Assembly (NCBI GenBank): GCA_934149155.1
Contig: CAKPDZ010000069.1
Span: forward strand, 1-5,109
From: an uncultured Clostridia bacterium
GTDB lineage: Bacteria > Bacillota > Clostridia > TANB77 > CAG-508
Direction: 5' to 3'
Length of the DNA: 5,109 nt
Position numbers and translations under genes: made by a program. Shown here piece by piece: positions 1-4,933 of the stretch; positions within the stretch are counted from its first letter, which is position 1; each line of letters opens with the position of its first letter. Below the pieces are notes generated by a model. The model ran no database searches. It had not been told where the DNA came from and worked only from the letters and a program-made list of their open reading frames with translations.

Positions 1-77
1 ATCTTGGAAAAGGTGGAAAAGCAGTTAAAGTTTCTAAGAAGTATAAGGATTCTATTGATGAATTCATGGGAGCATAG
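1..77 (+). CDS. rplW: C-terminal tail of probable 50S ribosomal protein L23 (5' truncated)
   Basis: Reading from base 3, an open frame encodes 24 residues (LGKGGKAVKVSKKYKDSIDEFMGA) and ends at TAG 75-77; the start lies before the window. Position directly upstream of L2 is where L23 sits in nearly every bacterial S10 operon. The tail loosely resembles the L23 ending, a KAxVxV strand followed by an acidic DSIDxFxG(A) end, similar to the usual KKAIVTL...DSIEFFEG. L23 binds 23S rRNA near the tunnel exit and docks trigger factor and SRP. The fragment is too short for a firm identification from sequence alone, and the spacer after it is unusually long, so another short gene cannot be excluded. 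The call rests mostly on gene order. Confidence 0.6.
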   Translation, partial: LGKGGKAVKVSKKYKDSIDEFMGA

Positions 78-148
78 TTAAAATCGATTAAAAGCAGCAA
101 TCTGCACATTTTCACTTCATTAATCAAACCTCGACGTACCAACGTACG
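78..148 (-). repeat. Copy A of a spacer repeat motif (minus orientation)
   Basis: Read on the minus strand from 148 towards 78, this stretch runs CGTACGTTG, GTACGTCGAGG (complement of 129-139), a T-rich link, TGAAGTGAAA (complement of 110-119), GCAG, then TTTAAT. The same blocks occur in the same order on the plus strand at 347-410 (copy B). Spacing differs by only a few bases between blocks. The two copies therefore form a diverged inverted pair flanking about 200 bases. Each begins with a GTAC-based hairpin and reads outward towards the neighbouring genes. Confidence 0.6.
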
Positions 149-205
149 ACTTCGTCTTGATTAATTTATGAAAATACACATCTTACCACTTTTAATCAAT
201 TTTAA
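78..205. repeat. Nested imperfect palindrome (long hairpin or cruciform)
   Basis: The outer arms 78-94 and 189-205 pair at 16 of 17 positions (mismatch C85/A198). An inner pair, 119-127 with 157-165 (ATTAATCAA/TTGATTAAT), is perfect over 9 bases. Between them 108-114 pairs with 169-175 (ATTTTCA/TGAAAAT). At the tip, CGTAC 135-139 pairs with GTACG 144-148 around a CAAC loop. A small local hairpin GCAG-CAAT-CTGC lies at 94-105 in the left arm. The outer arm begins immediately after the TAG stop of the preceding gene. As RNA this would be an arm of about 60 bases with several internal loops; as DNA it could be the relic of a palindromic insertion. Function is unknown. Confidence 0.75.
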
Positions 206-344
206 AAATTAGAATAAAAAATATCGGGAAAGAACCCGGAGAATAAAGAATATCTGTAAGTGGAACAGGAAAAAATCCACAAAATATAGAGAAGAGTTTG
301 CATTAAAAACAAATATTACAAGGCAGATAAACGAGAAAACCGGA

Positions 345-410
345 AACGTACGTGTAGTACGTTGAGGATTTTTGAAGTGAAATCTAACGCAGTAAGATTT
401 GGAATTTAAT
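345..410 (+). repeat. Copy B of the spacer repeat motif (plus orientation)
   Basis: Blocks seen: AACGTAC-GTGTA-GTACGTT (346-363, a 7-base-pair stem with a 5-base loop), GTACGTTGAGG (357-367), TGAAGTGAAA (373-382), GCAG (389-392 region) and TTTAAT (404-409). These match copy A (complement of 78-148) in order and approximate spacing. TGAAGTGAAA is identical, and GTACGTyGAGG differs at one base. Copy B additionally carries a local AAATCT/AGATTT stem around AACGCAGTA. It ends about 20 bases before the L2 start. An inverted pair of this kind is what the ends of a small non-autonomous element would look like, but no target duplication was recognised. Confidence 0.6.
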
Positions 411-419
411 GTGAACGAG

Positions 420-432
420 AAAGGAAAGAACA
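420..432 (+). promoter_or_regulatory. Weak ribosome binding site of L2
   Basis: AAAGGA at 420-425, 7 bases before the ATG at 433. Unlike most genes downstream, which carry full AGGAGG sites, this one has only a partial match to the anti-SD. It also sits directly beside the end of the repeat-bearing spacer, so the spacer may have contributed or replaced the original site. Confidence 0.6.
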
Positions 433-1260
433 ATGGGAATAAAAAGATTCAAAGCCTATACACCATCAAGAAGAAATATGACAGTTTCTGATTATGCAGA
501 AATTACTAAAAAGACACCAGAAAAATCTTTATTAGCAAAGAAAAAGAAAAATGCAGGAAGAAACTCATATGGTAGAATAACAGTAAGACATCAAGGTGGA
601 GGAAATAGACAAAAATACAGAATTATAGATTTCAAAAGAAATAAAGATGATATGGAAGCAACAGTTATTGGTATCGAATATGATCCAAACAGAAGTGCAA
701 ACATAGCATTAATCAAATATGAAGACGGAACATTAAATTACATTATAGCACCACAAGGATTAACAGATGGAGATAAAGTAATATCTGGAGTAAATGCAGA
801 TATTAAACCAGGTAACTGTTTACCAATATCAAACATACCAGTAGGAACATTAATTCATAATATCGAATTAAATCCAGGTCAAGGTGGAAAATTAGTAAGA
901 GTTGCTGGACAAAGTGCACAATTAATGGCTAAAGAAGGAAAATATGCACATGTAAGATTACCATCAGGAGAAATGAGATTAATCTTAGCTAGATGTAGAG
1001 CTACAATAGGTGTAGTTGGAAACTCTGACCATGAAAATGTAAAATTAGGTAAAGCAGGTAAAACAAGACACTTAGGAATTAGACCTACAGTTAGAGGTTC
1101 TGTAATGAACCCAGTAGATCACCCTCATGGTGGTGGTGAAGGTAGAGCTCCAATAGGACACGCAGGACCAATGACACCTTGGGGTAAACCAGCATTAGGA
1201 TATAAGACAAGAAATGCTAAAAAGAAATCAAATAAATTTATAGTAAAGAGAAGAAAGTAG
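433..1260 (+). CDS. rplB: 50S ribosomal protein L2
   Basis: L2 is a primary 23S rRNA binder needed for subunit association and for a functional peptidyl-transferase centre. The 275-residue product matches the usual family length (about 273-277). Visible landmarks are the N-terminal RNA-binding stretch with RHQGGGNRQKYRIIDFKR at 52-69, the central SH3-like part, and the C-terminal loop NPVDHPHGGGEGR starting at N226. That loop contains the conserved histidine (H230 here, equivalent to the His229 region of E. coli) next to the catalytic centre. The basic tail KKKSNKFIVKRRK is typical. The ATG at 433 gives the canonical MGIKRFKxYTPSRR start. It is the first complete gene of the window and follows the atypical 355-base spacer; S19 begins 17 bases downstream. 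Confidence 0.98.
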   Translation: MGIKRFKAYTPSRRNMTVSDYAEITKKTPEKSLLAKKKKNAGRNSYGRITVRHQGGGNRQKYRIIDFKRNKDDMEATVIGIEYDPNRSANIALIKYEDGTLNYIIAPQGLTDGDKVISGVNADIKPGNCLPISNIPVGTLIHNIELNPGQGGKLVRVAGQSAQLMAKEGKYAHVRLPSGEMRLILARCRATIGVVGNSDHENVKLGKAGKTRHLGIRPTVRGSVMNPVDHPHGGGEGRAPIGHAGPMTPWGKPALGYKTRNAKKKSNKFIVKRRK

Positions 1261-1277
1261 AATAGGAGGAAAATCAT

Positions 1278-1553
1278 ATGTCAAGATCAAGTAAGAAAAA
1301 ACCTTTCATAGCACCAGAATTATTAAAAAGAGTAGAAGCTATGAATGAAAGTGGAAACAAAGAAGTAATCAAGACATGGTCAAGAGCTTCAACAATATAT
1401 CCACAAATGATTGGACACACAATTGCTGTTCATGACGGTAGAAAACATGTACCAGTATATATTACAGAAGAAATGATAGGTCATAAATTAGGTGAATTTG
1501 CTCCTACAAGAACATTTAAAGGTCATGCAGGAGAAAAAACTACAAAGAAATAA
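1278..1553 (+). CDS. rpsS: 30S ribosomal protein S19
   Basis: S19 binds the head of the 30S subunit with S13 and contacts the A-site region and the intersubunit bridge. The 91-residue product has normal length. It starts MSRSSKKKPFI, and carries the family signature HDGRKHVPVYITEEMIGHKLGEF at residues 52-74 followed by APTRTFKGH. A full SD (AGGAGG, 1264-1269) lies 8 bases before the ATG. It sits between L2 and L22, as in the standard S10 operon, and is surely on the same transcript. No anomaly was seen in the protein. Confidence 0.98.
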   Translation: MSRSSKKKPFIAPELLKRVEAMNESGNKEVIKTWSRASTIYPQMIGHTIAVHDGRKHVPVYITEEMIGHKLGEFAPTRTFKGHAGEKTTKK

Positions 1554-1564
1554 AAAATTAATTT

Positions 1565-1572
1565 AAGGAGGG
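1565..1572 (+). promoter_or_regulatory. SD site that selects the GTG start of L22
   Basis: AAGGAGGG at 1565-1572 is 7 bases upstream of GTG 1580 and 25 bases upstream of the next in-frame ATG (1598). This spacing favours GTG as the initiation codon. Confidence 0.7.
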
Positions 1573-1579
1573 AATTGTA

Positions 1580-1936
1580 GTGGAAGAAACAGCAATAATG
1601 GAAGCAAAAGCAACATTAAGATATGCTAGAATATCTGCAAGAAAAGTAAAAATAGTTGCAGACTTAATAAGAGGAAAAGACGTTGATGAAGCTTTAGCAA
1701 TCGTAAAATTTACACCAAAAGCATCATCAGTAATTATAGAAAAATTATTAAAATCAGCAATCGCAAATGCTGAAAACAATCATGATATGAAACATGAAAA
1801 TTTATATGTTGCTGAAATATATGCAAATCAAGGTCCAACATTAAAGAGAATAAGACCTGCAGCAAAAGGTTCAGCAGTTAGAATTAGAAAAAGAACAAGT
1901 CATATAACAATAGTGTTAAAAGAAAAGGAGGCATAG
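1580..1936 (+). CDS. rplV: 50S ribosomal protein L22
   Basis: L22 is an early 23S rRNA binder whose long beta-hairpin lines the peptide exit tunnel; mutations in that hairpin cause macrolide resistance in several bacteria. With the GTG start at 1580 the product has 118 residues. The globular domain includes YARISARKVKIVADLIRGK (15-33). The tunnel hairpin and terminal strand are GPTLKRIRPAAKGSA and RIRKRTSHITIVL (85-113). Most homologues begin at the MEAKA equivalent, which is ATG 1598 here (112 residues). The GTG start is preferred because the only strong SD is correctly spaced for it, giving a six-residue N-terminal extension (MEETAI). Its last codons contain the SD for S3. Confidence 0.97.
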   Translation: MEETAIMEAKATLRYARISARKVKIVADLIRGKDVDEALAIVKFTPKASSVIIEKLLKSAIANAENNHDMKHENLYVAEIYANQGPTLKRIRPAAKGSAVRIRKRTSHITIVLKEKEA

Positions 1937-1941
1937 GTTAG

Positions 1942-2598
1942 ATGGGACAGAAAGTACATCCAACAGGTGTAAGAGTTGGAATAATAAAAGACTGGAAAGC
2001 TAAATGGTATGCAGATTCTAAAAACTTTGCAGATTATTTAGTAGAAGACCAAAAAATCCGTAAATTTTTAAAGAAAAAATTATACGCAGCTGGAATTTCT
2101 GATATCGAAATCGAAAGAACAGCAAAAATGATTAAAGTTAATGTTCATGCAGCTAAACCAGGAATAATAATCGGAAAAGGTGGAGCTGGAGCAGAAAGCT
2201 TAAAAGCTGAATTAACAAAATTAATAGGAAAAGATATAAACATAAACATAGTTGAAGTAAAATCAGTAGATACAGATGCACAATTAGTTGCAGAAAATAT
2301 CGCTGGACAACTAGAAAGAAGAATTTCATTCAGAAGAGCAATGAAACAATGTATGCAAAAATCTATGAAAGCAGGAGCTTTAGGAATAAAGACTGCAGTA
2401 TCTGGAAGATTAGGTGGAGCCGATATGGCTAGAACAGAATTCTACAAAGAAGGAACAATTCCACTACAAACTTTAAGAGCTGATATTGATTATGGATTTG
2501 CAGAAGCAGATACAACATATGGAAAAATCGGTGTTAAAGTTTGGATATATAAAGGAGAAGTTCTTCCAGCTAAAAAAGTGGAAGGAGGAGACAGATAA
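1942..2598 (+). CDS. rpsC: 30S ribosomal protein S3
   Basis: S3 sits in the 30S head at the mRNA entry channel and contributes, with S4 and S5, to mRNA unwinding. The 218-residue product has the normal bacterial length. It opens with MGQKVHPTGVRVGIIKDW. It carries a type II KH domain whose GKGG loop is at residues 78-81 (in KPGIIIGKGGAG), and a C-terminal domain with GRLGGADMARTEFYKEG and IPLQTLRADIDYG spanning 155-185. The SD AAGGAGG (1925-1931) lies inside the end of L22, 5 bases separate the two genes, and the stop codon overlaps the L16 start by one base (TAATG), so translation is probably coupled on both sides. Confidence 0.98.
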   Translation: MGQKVHPTGVRVGIIKDWKAKWYADSKNFADYLVEDQKIRKFLKKKLYAAGISDIEIERTAKMIKVNVHAAKPGIIIGKGGAGAESLKAELTKLIGKDININIVEVKSVDTDAQLVAENIAGQLERRISFRRAMKQCMQKSMKAGALGIKTAVSGRLGGADMARTEFYKEGTIPLQTLRADIDYGFAEADTTYGKIGVKVWIYKGEVLPAKKVEGGDR

Positions 2599-3044
2599 TG
2601 CCATTAATGCCTAAAAAAACAAAATATAGAAAAATGCAAAAAGGTAGAAATAGAGGAAAAGCAACAAGAGGAAATAAAGTAACAGATGGAGAATATGGAA
2701 TACAAGCTGTTGAAGCAGGATTAATTAGAGGAAATCAAATAGAAGCAGCACGTATTGCAATGACACGTTATACAAAAAGAGGTGGAAAAGTTTGGATTAA
2801 AATATTTCCAGACAAACCAATAACACAAAAACCAGCCGGAACTCGTGGTGGTAAAGGTAAAGGTAATGTTGAATATTGGGTAGCAGCTGTAAAACCAGGT
2901 AGAGTTATGTTTGAAATAGCAGGAGTACCAGAAGCAACAGCTAGAGAAGCCTTGAGATTAGCTATGAATAAATTACCAATCAAATGTAAATTTGTAGCAA
3001 AAGAAAATGTAAGCAAGGTGGGTGATAGTGATGAAGATAAATAA
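2598..3044 (+). CDS. rplP: 50S ribosomal protein L16
   Basis: L16 binds 23S rRNA near the A-site tRNA elbow and is needed for late 50S assembly. The product is 148 residues, slightly longer than the usual 137-147 because of an acidic tail (VGDSDEDK) that overlaps the start of L29 by 14 bases. Signatures present are KTKYRKMQKGRNRG near the start, KVWIKIFPDKPITQKP (64-79) and WVAAVKPGRVMFEI (94-107). The segment AGTRGGKGKGNVEYW (80-94) aligns to the family pattern GTRMGSGKGxPEYW, but has Gly instead of Met after Arg83. Start at ATG 2598 is supported by AAGGAGG about 8 bases upstream within S3; an internal ATG at 2607 would give the MPKKTKY start. Confidence 0.97.
   Translation: MPLMPKKTKYRKMQKGRNRGKATRGNKVTDGEYGIQAVEAGLIRGNQIEAARIAMTRYTKRGGKVWIKIFPDKPITQKPAGTRGGKGKGNVEYWVAAVKPGRVMFEIAGVPEATAREALRLAMNKLPIKCKFVAKENVSKVGDSDEDK
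3015..3021 (+). promoter_or_regulatory. SD site that selects the ATG start of L29
   Basis: AAGGTGG at 3015-3021, within the L16 coding end, is 9 bases from ATG 3031. Two in-frame GTG codons at 3022 and 3028 are too close to this site to be used, so ATG 3031 is the preferred start. Confidence 0.65.
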
Positions 3045-3234
3045 GATTAGAGAAATGTCTTCACCAGAATTAGAAAAAGAATTAGGTGAACTAAAAACAG
3101 AATTATTTAAATTAAAATTTAGTTTAGCTACTAACGGATTAGATAACCCAATGAAAATTAAAGAGGTTAAAAAAGATATAGCTAAAATAAATACTGTATT
3201 AACAGAAAGAAAAATAGCAGAAGCAAAGGCTTAA
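3031..3234 (+). CDS. rpmC: 50S ribosomal protein L29
   Basis: L29 is a small two-helix protein at the tunnel exit, beside L23, contacting trigger factor and SRP. From ATG 3031 the product is 67 residues, the normal size, with the family start MKxxxIREMS and the conserved C-terminal helix NPMKIKEVKKDIAKINTVL (39-57). A longer frame from GTG 3022 would add only MIV and lacks a usable SD. It overlaps L16 by 14 bases, implying translational coupling. It is followed by a 131-base spacer, long for this operon, before S17. Confidence 0.96.
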   Translation: MKINKIREMSSPELEKELGELKTELFKLKFSLATNGLDNPMKIKEVKKDIAKINTVLTERKIAEAKA

Positions 3235-3282
3235 TTATAAAATTAGACACAAATTTAAGAGAAGGTAATCATTAATTCATAC

Positions 3283-3342
3283 GGGTAAGGGACATATCTT
3301 GTCCCAAAAGAAATACCTATGAAGAAGATGTGTCCCTTGTCC
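3283..3342. repeat. Long inverted repeat/hairpin in the L29-S17 spacer
   Basis: Arm 3287-3300 (AAGGGACATATCTT) pairs with 3325-3338 (AAGATGTGTCCCTT) at all 14 positions, with one G-U wobble. The stem can extend by four more pairs (3283-3286 with 3339-3342, two of them wobble), leaving a 24-base loop. A competing local hairpin is possible: GGGAC 3289-3293 with GTCCC 3301-3305, 7-base loop. The stem ends 6 bases before the S17 SD (AAGGAGGT, 3349-3356). No T-tract follows, so it is not a rho-independent terminator. It could be a regulatory fold, an RNA processing site or a dispersed GGGACA/TGTCCC palindrome; the sequence alone does not decide. Confidence 0.85.
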
Positions 3343-3365
3343 AATAAGAAGGAGGTATAAAACCT

Positions 3366-3626
3366 ATGGAAGAAAGAAATCTTCGTAAAGTTATGGTAGG
3401 AACTGTTACATCTGACAAAATGGATAAAACAGTAGTTGTTTCAGTAGAAACAAGTGTAAGCCATAAAATGTATGGAAAAACAGTAAAAAGAACATACAAA
3501 TTAAAAGCACATGATGAAGAAAATAAATGTGAAATAGGAGATAAAGTAAAAGTAATGGAAACAAGACCACTTTCTAAAGATAAGAGATGGAGAGTAGTTG
3601 AGATTCTTGAAAAAGGAGGAAAATAA
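3366..3626 (+). CDS. rpsQ: 30S ribosomal protein S17
   Basis: S17 is an OB-fold primary 16S rRNA binder (helices 7 and 11) required early in 30S assembly. The 86-residue product has normal length. MVGTVTSDKMDKTVVV (10-25) is the typical first strand pair and GDKVKVMETRPLSKDKRW (58-75) is the family signature. The SD AAGGAGGT at 3349-3356 is 9 bases from the ATG and follows a strong hairpin, so its accessibility could depend on local folding. Its own 3' end (EKGGK codons) carries the SD for L14. It joins the S10-type block upstream to the spc-type block downstream. Confidence 0.98.
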   Translation: MEERNLRKVMVGTVTSDKMDKTVVVSVETSVSHKMYGKTVKRTYKLKAHDEENKCEIGDKVKVMETRPLSKDKRWRVVEILEKGGK

Positions 3627-3629
3627 ATC

Positions 3630-3998
3630 ATGGTACAACAACAATCAATATTAAAAGTTGCTGACAATACTGGAGCAAAAGAAATTATGTGTATCAGATG
3701 TATGGGTGGATCATTTAAGAAAACAGCTAACATCGGTGATGTAATAGTTGCCTCTGTTAAAGCAGCAACACCAGGTGGCGTTGTTAAAAAAGGTGATGTA
3801 GTTAAAGCTGTAATAGTAAGAACAAAACAAGGTTTAAGAAGAGCTGATGGTTCTTATGTAAAATTTGATGAAAATGCAGCAGTAATAATCAAAGATGATA
3901 AAACACCAAAAGGAACACGTATATTTGGCCCAGTTGCAAGAGAATTAAGAGAAAAGGATTATATGAAAATATTGTCATTAGCACCAGAAGTTCTATAA
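3630..3998 (+). CDS. rplN: 50S ribosomal protein L14
   Basis: L14 lies at the subunit interface of the 50S, contacts 16S rRNA helix 14 and L19, and is the docking site of the silencing factor RsfS. The 122-residue length is exactly typical. It shows MVQQQSILKVADNTGAKE (1-18), the central barrel strand AVIVRTKQGLRRADGSYVKFDENAAVII (60-87), and KGTRIFGPVARELR (94-107). The ATG is 3 bases after the S17 stop, with the SD (AAAGGAGG, about 3612-3619) inside S17, indicating coupled translation. Nothing unusual was seen. Confidence 0.98.
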   Translation: MVQQQSILKVADNTGAKEIMCIRCMGGSFKKTANIGDVIVASVKAATPGGVVKKGDVVKAVIVRTKQGLRRADGSYVKFDENAAVIIKDDKTPKGTRIFGPVARELREKDYMKILSLAPEVL

Positions 3999-4000
3999 TC

Positions 4001-4020
4001 CACTATAATAATAAATAGTG
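4001..4020. repeat. Short AT-rich inverted repeat between L14 and L24
   Basis: CACTAT (4001-4006) and ATAGTG (4015-4020) are perfect complements around an 8-base AT loop, just before the L24 SD (AAGGAGG, 4024-4030). Six mostly AT pairs is weak and may be chance in DNA of this composition. No T-tract follows. Confidence 0.4.
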
Positions 4021-4039
4021 AAGAAGGAGGTTAAACTCA

Positions 4040-4348
4040 ATGAAAATCAAAAAAGGAGATACAGTCCAAGTTTTATCTGGAAATGATAAAGGTAAAAAAG
4101 GAGAAGTATTAGAAGTTATGCCTAAAGACTCAAAAGTAGTTGTAAAAGGTGTAAATGTTAGAAAAAAACATATCAAACCTAGAAGACAAGGCGAAGAAGG
4201 TGGAATTATCCCAGTTGAATGTGCAATTAACAGTTCAATAGTTAACGTAGTATGTTCAAAATGTGGAAAAGCTACTAGAGTTGGATATCAAATTGAAGAT
4301 GGTAAAAAAGTTCGTGTTTGTAAAAAATGTGGAACTAAAATAAAATAA
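4040..4348 (+). CDS. rplX: 50S ribosomal protein L24
   Basis: L24 initiates 50S assembly by binding the 5' region of 23S rRNA. The 102-residue product is of normal size. The KOW motif is N-terminal (KIKKGDTVQVLSGNDKGKKGEV, 2-23), followed by VKGVNVRKKHIKP (35-47). The C-terminal part holds two CxxC pairs (C72/C75 and C94/C97, in VCSKCGKATRVG and VCKKCG), a zinc-ribbon-like arrangement found in many but not all L24 proteins (B. subtilis lacks the cysteines). A full SD lies 9 bases upstream of the ATG. The order L14-L24-L5 is canonical. Confidence 0.98.
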   Translation: MKIKKGDTVQVLSGNDKGKKGEVLEVMPKDSKVVVKGVNVRKKHIKPRRQGEEGGIIPVECAINSSIVNVVCSKCGKATRVGYQIEDGKKVRVCKKCGTKIK

Positions 4349-4373
4349 GAATTGAAAGGAGGAATAACTAGTA

Positions 4374-4913
4374 ATGGAAAAATTAAGAGAACAATATGAA
4401 AAAGAAGTAATTCCAGCATTAATGAAAAAATTTGAATATAAATCAGTTATGCAAGTTCCAAAACTTGACAAAATAGTTATAAATATCGGTTTAGGAGATA
4501 CAAAAGATAATCCTAAATCATTAGAAAATGCAATGAATGACTTAGCTCAAATTACAGGTCAAAGACCAATGATCACTAAAGCTAAAAAATCTATTGCAGC
4601 ATTCAAATTAAGAGAAGGAGCACATGTAGGATGTAAAGTTACATTAAGAGCTGACAAAATGTATGATTTTGCATACAAACTATTTAATGTAGCACTACCA
4701 AGAGTTAGAGACTTTAGAGGAGTTTCTGCAAATTCTTTTGATGGAAGAGGAAATTATTCTATGGGATTAAAAGAACAATTAGTATTCCCAGAAATTGAAT
4801 ATGATAAAGTAGACAAATTAAGAGGTATGGATATCATATTCGTAACAACTGCTGAAACAGACGAAGAGGCAAAAGAGCTATTAAAATTATTAGGAATGCC
4901 TTTTAAAGCTTAA
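4374..4913 (+). CDS. rplE: 50S ribosomal protein L5
   Basis: L5 binds 5S rRNA and contacts the P-site tRNA and S13 as part of the central protuberance. The 179-residue length is exactly that of most bacterial L5 proteins. Landmarks are KIVINIGLGD (33-42), TGQRPMITKAKKSIAAFKLR (61-80) and the family motif LPRVRDFRG (108-116), then FDGRGNYSMGLKEQ and FPEIEYDKVD. The SD AAAGGAGG (4355-4362) is 11 bases from the ATG. A 20-base spacer separates it from S14. No atypical residues were noticed. Confidence 0.98.
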   Translation: MEKLREQYEKEVIPALMKKFEYKSVMQVPKLDKIVINIGLGDTKDNPKSLENAMNDLAQITGQRPMITKAKKSIAAFKLREGAHVGCKVTLRADKMYDFAYKLFNVALPRVRDFRGVSANSFDGRGNYSMGLKEQLVFPEIEYDKVDKLRGMDIIFVTTAETDEEAKELLKLLGMPFKA

Positions 4914-4933
4914 ATTAAGGAGGAGAAAAAATA

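Larger units (their letters stand above)
78..432. other. 355-base non-coding spacer rich in inverted repeats, between L23 (probable) and L2
   Basis: No convincing gene is present on either strand. The rest of this operon has spacers of 0-41 bases apart from the L29-S17 one, so this gap is exceptional. It holds a long nested palindrome (78-205), a GC-bearing stem CGGG/CCCG at 225-228/235-238, a GTGGA/TCCAC stem at 260-264/276-280, an AACGTAC/GTACGTT stem at 346-352/357-363, and an AAATCT/AGATTT stem at 380-385/395-400. The last bases (about 420-432) serve as the L2 ribosome binding site. The density of short stems suggests either an inserted palindromic element or a structured RNA leader for L2. 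No T-tract follows any of the stems, so a terminator is not supported. Confidence 0.75.

Noticed and set aside
78..205. Rho-independent terminator after L23
   Set aside because: The stems are AT-rich with internal loops and are not followed by a T-run; termination here would also cut off the rest of an essential operon unless a new promoter followed.
168..212. 14-codon plus-strand mini-ORF in the spacer (MKIHILPLLINFKN)
   Set aside because: No SD precedes it, it lies inside the palindrome's right arm, and a frame of this size is expected by chance.
372..398. Possible promoter for L2 (TTGAAG, 15-base gap, TAAGAT)
   Set aside because: Short spacing and only four of six matches in the -10; in DNA this AT-rich such matches are common, and these bases belong to the repeat copy B.
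78..432. Group II intron, CRISPR array, tRNA or complete insertion sequence in the spacer
   Set aside because: No domain V-like GAGC...GTTC hairpin, no repeat-spacer periodicity of identical repeats, no cloverleaf, and no transposase frame were seen; only a non-autonomous or relic element remains possible.
209..433. 74-residue minus-strand open frame across the L23-L2 spacer
   Set aside because: The product is very Phe/Ser-rich low-complexity sequence expected from AT-rich DNA. Its start abuts the L2 ATG with no SD on that strand, it matches no family I recognise, and it runs through the inverted repeats.
3283..3342. Rho-independent terminator between L29 and S17
   Set aside because: The stem is strong but is followed by AATAAGAAGGAGG rather than a T-tract on either strand.
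3317..3733. 138-residue minus-strand frame opposite S17 and L14 (likewise the minus-strand frames at 1558-1779, 2768-3016 and 4256-4471)
   Set aside because: These are antisense to clearly real ribosomal-protein genes and show no family features; they are by-products of the codon bias of the coding strand.
4280..4348. L24 CxxC...CxxC tail as a novel zinc domain
   Set aside because: This cysteine arrangement is known in many bacterial L24 proteins, so it is not new.
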